Below are positions 1-6,065 of a DNA stretch of 6,627 bases, in pieces (position 1 is the stretch's first letter; the number at the start of each line of letters is the position of its first letter). Source of the DNA: Caulobacteraceae bacterium (GTDB taxonomy: Bacteria; Pseudomonadota; Alphaproteobacteria; Caulobacterales; Caulobacteraceae); NCBI GenBank assembly GCA_947452665.1, contig CANGEH010000123.1, positions 1 through 6,627 of the forward strand, read 5' to 3'. Below the pieces are notes generated by a model. The model saw only the letters and a list, made by a program, of their open reading frames with translations, was not told the DNA's origin and searched no databases. A program made the position numbers and the translations under genes.

Positions 1-80
1 GGATCAGGATGCGCCCCGCCCCGCGCATTGCGGATGGTCGCGACGTGATCAATATTGACGCCAAGCCTTAGGGGGATCAT
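1..80 (-). CDS. pdxJ: Pyridoxine 5'-phosphate synthase PdxJ, N-terminal fragment
   Basis: This is the 5' end of a gene that runs off the left edge of the window. Read from the ATG at 80-78, it gives about 26 residues beginning MIPLRLGVNIDHVATIRNAR and continuing GGAHPD. That matches the conserved start of PdxJ (LGVNIDHVATxRNARG), which lies at the first beta strand of the TIM barrel. PdxJ condenses 1-deoxyxylulose 5-phosphate with 3-amino-2-oxopropyl phosphate to make pyridoxine 5'-phosphate in the cytoplasm. The start codon overlaps the pyrE stop codon as ATGA, so translation is probably coupled to pyrE; no strong ribosome binding site is visible just upstream. The pyrE-pdxJ order is common in alphaproteobacteria. 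Identification is firm despite the short piece because the motif is nearly diagnostic. Confidence 0.93.
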   Translation of the reverse strand, partial: MIPLRLGVNIDHVATIRNARGGAHPD

Positions 81-661
81 TTGGCCAGCCTGCGACTGCC
101 AGGATCGGTTGTGGGAATAGCCGCCAGTTCTGGTGGCAGGGCATCGGCCGGATAGGCGGGCACATCAAGGCTAGCCAAGGCGATCAAGGGCACCCCAACA
201 TCGGCCTTGCCGCCTGAGCGATCGACAATACAGGCCGCCGCCACAACATGGCCGCCCGCCTCCTGGATCGCGGCAATACATTCGCGCGAGGAAAGGCCGG
301 TGGTGACAATATCCTCGACCATGACCACGCGCTGACCAGGCTCGAGACTAAAGCCCCGGCGCAGCTTAAACGACCCACCCTCGCGCTCGACATACATGGA
401 TGGCACGCCCAGATGCCGGGCCGTTTCATAGCCCGGGATGATACCGCCCACGGCTGGCGACACGGCCACATCGACGGACCCAACCGCTGCCACGATCTTG
501 GCGGCCAAGGCCTTACACAGCCGTTCAGTGCGCGCCGCCTCCATAAACACTAGGTTTTTTTGCAAGAACACCGGGCTGTGCAGGCCAGACGACAGGACAA
601 AATGGCCCTCACGCAAGGCGCCTGCCGCGCGAAACTCGTCCATGACATCTTCGGTATTCAT
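77..661 (-). CDS. pyrE: Orotate phosphoribosyltransferase
   Basis: The 194-residue product is of usual length for PyrE, which joins orotate to PRPP to form orotidine 5'-monophosphate, the fifth step of pyrimidine synthesis. The PRPP-binding signature is VVMVEDIVTTGLSS at residues 112-125, with the acidic pair E116-D117 and the TTG loop. The SSGLHSP segment at 24-30 fits the N-terminal orotate/PRPP region, and EREGGSFKLRRG at 92-103 is the mobile catalytic loop with Lys and Arg residues. The ATG at 661 has a good ribosome binding site (AGGA at 672-669, spacing 7 nt). The gene lies 80 nt after rsh in the same direction, with no convincing terminator between them, and its stop overlaps the pdxJ start by 4 nt. 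Nothing looks damaged. Confidence 0.96.
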   Translation of the reverse strand: MNTEDVMDEFRAAGALREGHFVLSSGLHSPVFLQKNLVFMEAARTERLCKALAAKIVAAVGSVDVAVSPAVGGIIPGYETARHLGVPSMYVEREGGSFKLRRGFSLEPGQRVVMVEDIVTTGLSSRECIAAIQEAGGHVVAAACIVDRSGGKADVGVPLIALASLDVPAYPADALPPELAAIPTTDPGSRRLAK

Positions 662-741
662 GCGCTGGTCCTATCAAGATCTGAAGGCGGTTTTGCGCTA
701 GACTCAGGCCCGGGCGCAAGCCATTGGCGCTGAAAATTGCG

Positions 742-2961
742 CTAGTCTTGGGCCCGGTCCACCGTATCGACCTCCGGACAGGCCCTCAAGGCTGCCGAGA
801 TATGGGTGATATGGCGCGCATCGCGCACATCAATGTCAAAATCGACATCAAAATAGCCTGACTGGCGATGATGCATGCGCAGATTGATGATATTGCCGCC
901 CGCCTCGCCAATAATCGTACAGGCCTGGCCCAGAACGCCGGGCGCATTCTTGATCGTGGCGCGCAAGCGGGCATGCGAGATCGTATTGCGCTCGGCCTGG
1001 GCCGTCCATTGCAGGTCGCGCCACAAGTCCTCATTGTCCTCGAACTCGGCCAGCCGCGCGCAGTCAATCGTGTGAACGGTCAAGTCTTCGGTGTCAGGAT
1101 CGATAATGCCAATAATCCGATCGCCTGGGACCGGGCTGCAACAGGCGGCGAAATTCAGGGCCGAATTGGCGCTGATGCCGCTGCCGCGCACATAGAGCCT
1201 TGCCCCCTTTCCGCCCTCGATCGGGGTGCGGGCCGAGGCTGCGGCTTTTTCCGTATCTTTCAGGCCCGGAAATACGATTTCCAACACCTGGCTGGCCGTA
1301 ATCCGGCCCCGGCCGACCGCTTCTTGCAGGTCGTCTTCATGGGGCATGGCAAACCGGTCAAGCGCTGGCCTCAAAGAGACATCAGCCCGGATCTTGCCTG
1401 CCCGGGCAAAGGTCTGGTCCAGACTGGTGCGGCCAAGCTTTAAGAACTCATCCTTTTCCGCCTGGCGCAGATGGCGGCGTATGGCCGAGCGGGCCCGGCC
1501 CGTCACCGTCAAGGAGCGCCAATCCGATGGCAGTACCGGCTTTGTGCCCCGGATTACCTCGACCACATCGCCATTGGTCAAGGCGGTACGCAGGGGTCTA
1601 AGCTCGCCATTAATCTTGGCCCCCAAGGTGGTCTCGCCAATATCGGTGTGGACCGCATAGGCAAAATCCAGCGGCATGGCCCCGCGCGGCAGGCTGATCA
1701 GGCGGCCCTTGGGGGTAAACACAAACACCTGGTCGAGGAACATTTCCAGCTTGGCATGCTCGACCAGCTCATCAACATCGCCGCCATGTTCCAAGAGCTG
1801 AACCAGGTTGCGCAGATTGACCAGCGGATCGCGCCCGCCTGCGGCCTCTGCCGCCGCGGCGTCAAAGCCATAGGACTGGTCCTTATAGCGCCAATGCGCC
1901 GCCACACCCTCCTCGGCGATGCGGTCCATGGACTCAGTACGGATCTGCATTTCAATGCGCATGCCGCGCGGCGCAACCACGGTTGTGTGCAAGGAGCGGT
2001 AATTGTTGCGCTTGGGCGTCGAGATAAAGTCCTTGAACCGCTCTGGCACGGACGGCCAAGCCCGGTGAATAACGCCAAGCGCGCGATAACAATCTTCCTC
2101 ATTATCGACGATCACCCGAAACGCATAAATATCGGATAATTGCGAAAACCCGATCGATTTGCGCTGCAGTTTTCGCCAGATCGAGAACGGATTCTTCTCG
2201 CGGCCAAACACGCGGGCCGGGATATTGGCCGCCTTGAGCCTTGCGGCAATCTCTGCGCTCACCACAGCCACGGCCGGGCCTTGGGTCAGGCGCAGGGTCT
2301 GGAGCCGCAAGACAATGGCGTCGCGGGCAACCGGGTTGAGGTGCTCAAAGGCCAGCTCTTCCAGTTCTGAACAGAACCGGTGACAGCCGATCGAACGGGC
2401 GAGCGGCGCATAGATATCCAGGGTTTCGCGGGCAATCCGCTCGCGTTTTTCCGGTTTGGCGATAAAACCCAGCGTGCGCATATTGTGCAGCCGGTCGGCC
2501 AGCTTGACCATCAAGACCCGCACATCCTTGGAAATGGCCAGGATGAATTTGCGCAGATTTTCGGCCTGTTTGGTGTGTTCGGACGCCAGTTCCAGCCGCG
2601 AGAGCTTGGTCACCCCCTCAACCAGCTCGGCGATTTCCTCGCCAAACAGGGCGCTGATCTCGTCACGCGTGGCCTGGGTGTCTTCGATCACGTCGTGCAG
2701 CAGGGCGGTGACAATGGTGGCCGTATCGAGCCGGTAATCGGTCAATATCCCGGCCACCTCAATCGGATGGGCAAAATAGGGATCGCCAGAAGCGCGGGTC
2801 TGGGAGCCATGCATGCGCATGGCATAGACATAGGCCCGGTTTAGCAGGGTCTCGTCTGCGGTCGGGTCATAGCTACGAACCCGCTCAATGAGCTCGTATT
2901 GCCGCAACACCTTAGGCCGCGGCTTAACCGGGCTGGCCTGTTCGAGAGCCCCTAAGGGCAA
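742..2961 (-). CDS. rsh: Bifunctional (p)ppGpp synthetase/hydrolase (RelA/SpoT homologue)
   Basis: This is a full-length long RSH protein (739 residues from this start) that makes and degrades the stringent-response alarmone (p)ppGpp. The N-terminal HD hydrolase looks intact: H65, H89-D90, E93-D94 and D156/N160 (KLADRLHNMRTL). The synthetase has R254 in the G-loop region (REKNPFSIWRKLQRK), D277 (SDIYAFRVI) and E337 in RIEMQIRT. It carries the basic RFKD motif (308-311), typical of bifunctional Rel/SpoT enzymes rather than the EXDD of monofunctional RelA. A TGS domain spans about 411-470, a Cys-rich zinc-finger-like region holds C607-C608, H630 and C634, and an ACT domain covers about 665-736. 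The start is uncertain. The TTG at 2961 has AAGG 4 nt upstream, whereas the GTG at 2910 gives MLRQYELIERV, resembling the N terminus of many alphaproteobacterial homologues. It follows rpoZ by 74 nt, probably in one operon. Confidence 0.95.
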   Translation of the reverse strand: MPLGALEQASPVKPRPKVLRQYELIERVRSYDPTADETLLNRAYVYAMRMHGSQTRASGDPYFAHPIEVAGILTDYRLDTATIVTALLHDVIEDTQATRDEISALFGEEIAELVEGVTKLSRLELASEHTKQAENLRKFILAISKDVRVLMVKLADRLHNMRTLGFIAKPEKRERIARETLDIYAPLARSIGCHRFCSELEELAFEHLNPVARDAIVLRLQTLRLTQGPAVAVVSAEIAARLKAANIPARVFGREKNPFSIWRKLQRKSIGFSQLSDIYAFRVIVDNEEDCYRALGVIHRAWPSVPERFKDFISTPKRNNYRSLHTTVVAPRGMRIEMQIRTESMDRIAEEGVAAHWRYKDQSYGFDAAAAEAAGGRDPLVNLRNLVQLLEHGGDVDELVEHAKLEMFLDQVFVFTPKGRLISLPRGAMPLDFAYAVHTDIGETTLGAKINGELRPLRTALTNGDVVEVIRGTKPVLPSDWRSLTVTGRARSAIRRHLRQAEKDEFLKLGRTSLDQTFARAGKIRADVSLRPALDRFAMPHEDDLQEAVGRGRITASQVLEIVFPGLKDTEKAAASARTPIEGGKGARLYVRGSGISANSALNFAACCSPVPGDRIIGIIDPDTEDLTVHTIDCARLAEFEDNEDLWRDLQWTAQAERNTISHARLRATIKNAPGVLGQACTIIGEAGGNIINLRMHHRQSGYFDVDFDIDVRDARHITHISAALRACPEVDTVDRAQD

Positions 2962-3035
2962 AAGGCCTTGAGGCGCGTTTACAAGATCGGCGGGTATCTC
3001 CGCCTGAGGTGGGAGCAGGTCTGTGCCGGATGGGC

Positions 3036-3395
3036 TCAGTACCGCTCCTCCTGGCCACCGTCGCGGTCGCTTTGCAGGGCGCGAACCAGTTCCTGCTCAC
3101 TCATATGCATGTGCTGAGGATCGCTGAGCAGCGCCAAGGTTTCGGCCTCTTCCTCGGCTTCGGATCGCTCATCAACGCGTTGCAACGTGGTGATCAAGCT
3201 TTCGCGCAAGGTGTCAGCGTCCACCACGTCCTCGGCGATCTCGCGCAAGGCCACGACCGGGTTCTTGTCATTATCGCGATCGATCAGCAGCGGGGCGCCT
3301 GCCGACACGGCACGGGCCCGGTGCGCCGCCAGCAGCACGAGGCTGAAGCGATTGGGAACCTTTTCGACGCAATCTTCAACGGTAACGCGGGCCAT
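3036..3395 (-). CDS. rpoZ: DNA-directed RNA polymerase omega subunit
   Basis: The 119-residue product begins MARVTVEDCVEKVPNRFSLV and continues LLAAHRARAVSAG, the conserved omega core that wraps the C-terminal tail of beta-prime and aids RNA polymerase assembly. The N-terminal MAR sequence, which forms part of ppGpp site 1 at the omega/beta-prime interface in Escherichia coli, is present. This is notable because the (p)ppGpp enzyme gene follows directly. The helix NPVVALREIAEDVV is also typical. The protein is longer than the E. coli form; the extra C-terminal part (about residues 70-119) is acidic and polar, as is usual in alphaproteobacteria. The ATG at 3395 has a strong ribosome binding site, GAGGA at 3404-3400, 4 nt away. 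It lies 85 nt after folK. Confidence 0.95.
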   Translation of the reverse strand: MARVTVEDCVEKVPNRFSLVLLAAHRARAVSAGAPLLIDRDNDKNPVVALREIAEDVVDADTLRESLITTLQRVDERSEAEEEAETLALLSDPQHMHMSEQELVRALQSDRDGGQEERY

Positions 3396-3425
3396 GAAAT
3401 CCTCGGATCGGGAATAGAACCTGAC

Positions 3426-3475
3426 AAACTAGAGGCTTATGGCCAATATTGCAACCGCGAACACGTAAACTTCAA
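3426..3475 (-). promoter_or_regulatory. Candidate promoter region for rpoZ-rsh
   Basis: The 85-bp gap between folK and rpoZ holds two overlapping sigma70-like candidates on the minus strand: TTGAAG (3475-3470) with CAATAT (3451-3446) at 18 bp, and TTGCAA (3454-3449) with TAGTTT (3431-3426) at 17 bp. Both depart from consensus, and neither can be preferred from sequence. The gap is longer than expected inside a tightly packed operon, which is the reason to suspect a promoter here. Read-through from folK remains possible. Confidence 0.3.
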
Positions 3476-3480
3476 CCCGA

Positions 3481-3984
3481 TTAAGCCTCTGGCGCGGCAT
3501 CCAGCCCGACCGAGGCATGCTGTGACAGGTAAAGCGCGGTCTGGTTCAAGACAGGGTGCACCCAGTCAGGCGCGATCTGCGCCAAGGGGCCCATGACAAA
3601 CCGGCGCTCGGCCGCCCTTGGGTGCGGCAGGACAAGGCCGGGCAGGTCCATGACCAGGTCCTCATAAGCGATGAGATCAAGATCCAAAGGTCTCGGGGCA
3701 TTAGCCTGACTACGCTCGCGCCCAAATTGCGTTTCGATATCCAGCAAGAGCGCCATCAACGGCGCAGGCTCCAGAGCCGTTTTGGCCGTGATAATGCCAT
3801 TGAAAAACGCAGGTTGAGAAGGATCAGGCCATGCCCTAGACTGCCACCAACAAGACCGATTGACTTGCGAAATTCCCCGTTTAAATAGAGTGACCAAAGC
3901 CGCTTCTAGGACGTCTTTGGGCCCTTGGGTCCGATAGCCTAGATTGCTGCCCAAAGCGATAATGACTGAAAAATCATTTTTCAT
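3481..3984 (-). CDS. folK: 2-amino-4-hydroxy-6-hydroxymethyldihydropteridine pyrophosphokinase
   Basis: The 167-residue product is HPPK, which transfers pyrophosphate from ATP to 6-hydroxymethyl-7,8-dihydropterin in folate synthesis. Visible hallmarks are ALGSNLG at 10-16, the FFNGI segment at 60-64 (family pattern FxNxV), the signature RSQANAPRPLDLDLI at 91-105 with metal-binding D101 and D103, and LPHPRAAERRFVMGPLAQIAPD at 119-140. The reading frame stays open upstream to 4416, but that extension is antisense to the NYN gene and has no HPPK sequence. The ATG at 3984, 9 residues before the ALGSNLG motif, is the only sensible start. No clear Shine-Dalgarno is visible before it. It diverges from the NYN gene with 33 bp between starts, so its promoter must overlap the NYN coding region or lie in that gap. 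The stop (TAA) is followed by the 85-bp rpoZ leader. Confidence 0.93.
   Translation of the reverse strand: MKNDFSVIIALGSNLGYRTQGPKDVLEAALVTLFKRGISQVNRSCWWQSRAWPDPSQPAFFNGIITAKTALEPAPLMALLLDIETQFGRERSQANAPRPLDLDLIAYEDLVMDLPGLVLPHPRAAERRFVMGPLAQIAPDWVHPVLNQTALYLSQHASVGLDAAPEA
3967..3983. repeat. 17-bp perfect palindrome over the folK start
   Basis: The sequence TGAAAAATCATTTTTCA is a perfect inverted repeat with 8-bp arms around one central base. It covers codons 1-6 of folK (all but the first base of the ATG) and lies 34 bp before the NYN start on the other strand, so a protein bound here could affect both divergent genes. The one-base centre rules out a fully paired RNA hairpin, which favours a DNA-binding site, or chance, over an attenuator. 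The codons used (AAA, AAT, GAT, TTT, TCA) are unusually AT-rich for this genome. Confidence 0.45.
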
Positions 3985-4000
3985 CGAATTATTCTGAGAC

Positions 4001-4017
4001 AAAAGGATTATCCGGAT
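4001..4017 (+). promoter_or_regulatory. Ribosome binding site of the NYN gene
   Basis: AAAAGGA at 4001-4007 precedes the ATG at 4018 by 10 nt and supports that start. The spacing is at the long end of normal. The intervening bases include the short palindrome ATCCGGAT (4010-4017). Confidence 0.55.
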
Positions 4018-4623
4018 ATGACATTCTACCCTACCGACAAGATCGCCTTGTTCATAGATGGCGCAAACCTGTATTCTGCGGCCAAGGGCTTGAACTTCGA
4101 TATAGATTACAAAAAGTTGCTGGATGAATTTCGTAAGCGCGGCATTCTGATCCGGGCCTATTATTACACCACCCTGGTCGAGGATCAGGACTATTCCCCC
4201 ATCCGCCCGCTGGTCGACTGGCTCGACTATAATGGCTTTGCGGTTGTCACCAAGTCGGCGCGCGAATTTACCGATGCCATGGGGCGCAAGCGTATTCGCG
4301 GTGACATGGATATCGAGATCGCGGTCGATATGATGGAGATCGCCGCCAAGGCCGATCATCTGGTGCTGTTCTCTGGCGATGGCGATTTTCGCCGCGTGAT
4401 CGAGTCTGTCCAACAAAAAGGCGTGCGGGTGACCGTGGTCTCGACGGTCAAGTCACAGCCGCCCATGGCCTCGGACGATCTGCGCAGGCAGGCCGACTCG
4501 TTTGTCGATCTGGCCGATTTGTCGAATATTATCGGCCGTCCTCGCCAGGCGCCCTCGCCGCGCTTCTTGCAAGATGAGGCCGCGGGCGTCGCTCATGACG
4601 GTGATGACGGCGACGATTTCTAG
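4018..4623 (+). CDS. NYN domain (LabA/DUF88-like) protein, putative nuclease
   Basis: The 201-residue product is a single NYN (PIN-like) domain with an acidic tail. The metal-binding carboxylates expected of the fold are present: D14 and N17 in FIDGANLY (12-19), D96 and D98 in RGDMDIEIAVDMM (94-106) with D104, and D121 and D123 in LFSGDGDFRRVI (117-128). Domains of this kind are predicted or shown to act on RNA in several families; the substrate of this one is unknown. LabA itself is a cyanobacterial clock-output protein, and that role should not be carried over. The C terminus ends in the acidic string DGDDGDD. Eleven nucleotides separate it from the glycosylase gene, so the two are probably cotranscribed. 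The ATG at 4018 is supported by AAAAGGA upstream and by the domain beginning almost at once. Confidence 0.88.
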   Translation: MTFYPTDKIALFIDGANLYSAAKGLNFDIDYKKLLDEFRKRGILIRAYYYTTLVEDQDYSPIRPLVDWLDYNGFAVVTKSAREFTDAMGRKRIRGDMDIEIAVDMMEIAAKADHLVLFSGDGDFRRVIESVQQKGVRVTVVSTVKSQPPMASDDLRRQADSFVDLADLSNIIGRPRQAPSPRFLQDEAAGVAHDGDDGDDF

Positions 4624-4634
4624 TCGCGCTGACC

Positions 4635-5282
4635 TTGCCTCAAACGCCTGCCCCCGCTGAACCGGCCCACGATTGCGCGCTGTGCCCAAGGCTGGTGGCC
4701 TATCGCCAAGACAATGCCGCAGCCCACCCAGGCTGGTTCAATGGGCCAGCCCCCTCGTTTGGCGACGCCAATGCGCGGCTTTTGGTCGTGGGGCTTGCGC
4801 CCGGCCGGACCGGGGCCAATCGCACGGGCAGACCGTTTACCGGCGACCATGCAGGGCTATTGCTTTATCAAACCCTTTTGCGCACTGGGTTTGCGACGGG
4901 TCAGTATCAGGTCGATGGCCAAGACGATCTGGCCTTGCATGACATCATGATCACCAATGCGGTGCGCTGTGCTCCGCCAGGCAATAAGCCCCTGCCCGCC
5001 GAAGAAGCGGCCTGCCGGCCCCACCTAACGACCCGCATTGCGGCCTTGCCTAGCCTCAAGGCGATTATCACGCTTGGGGATGTGTCGCGGCGCAATGTGC
5101 TAAAGGCGCTCGGCGCCAAGGCCGGTGAGGTCGCGCCTGGACATGGCAGCCAAGGTCAGGTCGGCCACTACCGCCTGTTCAATTCCTATCACTGCTCGCG
5201 GCTGAACACCAATACAGGCCGCTTGACGCCTGCCATGTTCGAGGCTGTTTTTCTCGCCGCAAGGGCGTATCTGCAGGCCTAG
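4635..5282 (+). CDS. Uracil-DNA glycosylase, family 5 (UDGb-like)
   Basis: This 215-residue protein resembles the iron-sulphur uracil-DNA glycosylases, which excise uracil and some other damaged bases from DNA. Motif A reads GLAPGRTGANRTGRPFTGD (53-71). The GANRTGRxFTGD run is characteristic of family 5 (UDGb), in which the usual catalytic Asp/Asn of motif A is absent. Four cysteines suited to a 4Fe-4S cluster are present: C14 and C17 (DCALC), C112 (AVRCAPPGNKP) and C127 (EEAAC). The C-terminal motif is YHCSRLNTNTGRLTP (185-199), where many family members have HPSxxN, so Pro is replaced by Cys187. The start is TTG at 4635; CTG at 4629 is the only other upstream choice after an in-frame stop at 4605, and neither has a strong ribosome binding site. 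Coupling to the NYN gene, which ends 11 nt earlier, may help. The stop lies inside one of two 14-bp direct repeats. Confidence 0.88.
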   Translation: MPQTPAPAEPAHDCALCPRLVAYRQDNAAAHPGWFNGPAPSFGDANARLLVVGLAPGRTGANRTGRPFTGDHAGLLLYQTLLRTGFATGQYQVDGQDDLALHDIMITNAVRCAPPGNKPLPAEEAACRPHLTTRIAALPSLKAIITLGDVSRRNVLKALGAKAGEVAPGHGSQGQVGHYRLFNSYHCSRLNTNTGRLTPAMFEAVFLAARAYLQA

Positions 5283-5290
5283 CCGCGATC
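5277..5290. repeat. Direct repeat GCCTAGCCGCGATC, left copy
   Basis: This exact 14-bp copy of the sequence at 6490-6503 bounds the toxin-antitoxin pair on the left. It holds the last sense codon (GCC, Ala) and stop (TAG, 5280-5282) of the glycosylase gene and ends with two of the three bases of the toxin stop codon (TGA, read from 5291 to 5289). The bases outside the 14-bp match do not continue to agree on either side, so the repeat has sharp edges. Confidence 0.85.
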
Positions 5291-6065
5291 ACACGGTCCC
5301 GCGATCCCAGTTCAGCGCGCCTATGCGCGGGTCCGCCGCAAAAGCATCGCGCCCAAAATCAATACCCAGCCTTGGAAATTCACATACGGCCTGGACGCCA
5401 TGGGGCCCCAGTCGAAACCGCCAGGTCTGGCGCTCGACCGGCACGGGCTGAGCAAATGCCCGGCAGGTTAAGATGGCAAGGTTCTGCCCCTGATTAGGAT
5501 CGCGAACCGATGGATAGCCAATCACTTCGCTCCCAGCCGCCCTTGCCGCGTCTGCCACAGTCTGGCACGGCGCATAATCGGTCAGATGGCTCCAAACGGC
5601 TCGATCTTGCGCCAGAGGCTCGGCACCGAGATCAATCAGAGCCCGACTGCTGATCGCCGCCGCAAACGCTGTGTATTCCGCCATGCTCTGGGGCCAAGGC
5701 GTCTTTGGGGACTCAGCGAAGAACAACAGTCGATAAAAGGCTATTTCAGCGGCCGCCGTTTCGGGTCGCAATGAGGCATAAAACACCCCGGGTGTCCGGC
5801 CTGCCCGGCGAAATCGAGATCCCGATGGATAGGGTGCGTCATAGCGAAAGGGCGTCGCCAACAAATAGTCGAGATGCCGACACTCTGGCGGCAGCGGCGG
5901 CTTAGTGGCCTCAATCAAGCCCTCAAGCAGGGCTTGTTCCGCCAAGCTATCGACCAATTTAAGCGTCGAGACCTGGTGTTGCGCCTCAACCATGCGCCAG
6001 CATTGTCTGTCAATGGCGCGAAACTCAGATGAGAGCGCGGCGGGCGTCCAGATAGGCAATGACAT
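5289..6065 (-). CDS. RES-domain toxin (NAD+-degrading type) of a Xre-RES system
   Basis: The 258-residue protein carries a RES domain. Studied members of this toxin family deplete NAD+ by hydrolysis or phosphorolysis and stop growth. Candidate active-site residues are R24 (CWRMVEAQH), the arginines of GSRFRRAG (81-88), Y96 in GVFYASLRP, E107 in ETAAAEIAFYR (102-112) and S186 in YPSVRDP (184-190), followed by QGQNLAIL; these supply the conserved Arg, Glu and Ser for which the family is named. The protein is at the long end for RES toxins, with about 20 residues before the first Arg and a C-terminal tail. The ATG at 6065 lies inside the antitoxin gene (41-nt overlap), so translation is probably coupled; only a weak ribosome binding site is visible. 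The stop sits at the edge of the left direct repeat, 6 bp from the convergent glycosylase stop. Confidence 0.88.
   Translation of the reverse strand: MSLPIWTPAALSSEFRAIDRQCWRMVEAQHQVSTLKLVDSLAEQALLEGLIEATKPPLPPECRHLDYLLATPFRYDAPYPSGSRFRRAGRTPGVFYASLRPETAAAEIAFYRLLFFAESPKTPWPQSMAEYTAFAAAISSRALIDLGAEPLAQDRAVWSHLTDYAPCQTVADAARAAGSEVIGYPSVRDPNQGQNLAILTCRAFAQPVPVERQTWRFRLGPHGVQAVCEFPRLGIDFGRDAFAADPRIGALNWDRGTV

Noticed and set aside
693..719. Inverted repeat TTGCGC/GCGCAA between rsh and pyrE
   Set aside because: The stem is only 6 bp with a 15-nt loop and no T-tract in the direction of transcription.
868..2844. Several open frames of 66-222 codons on the plus strand across rsh
   Set aside because: They are shadow frames in GC-rich DNA opposite a well-conserved gene, with no recognisable domains and no supporting ribosome binding sites.
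2989..3004. Hairpin GGCGG-AGATAC-CCGCC between rpoZ and rsh
   Set aside because: On the minus strand it is followed by GATCTTGTAAACG rather than a run of T, so it is not a convincing terminator. A weak attenuating role cannot be excluded.
3187..3596. Plus-strand open frames across rpoZ and the folK end (for example from 3009 to 3596)
   Set aside because: They are antisense to well-identified genes, low in sequence logic and without recognisable domains.
3985..4416. A 144-codon N-terminal extension of folK in the open frame up to 4416
   Set aside because: It is antisense to the NYN gene, has no HPPK features, and the HPPK fold begins right after the ATG at 3984. The NYN gene on the opposite strand is far better supported.
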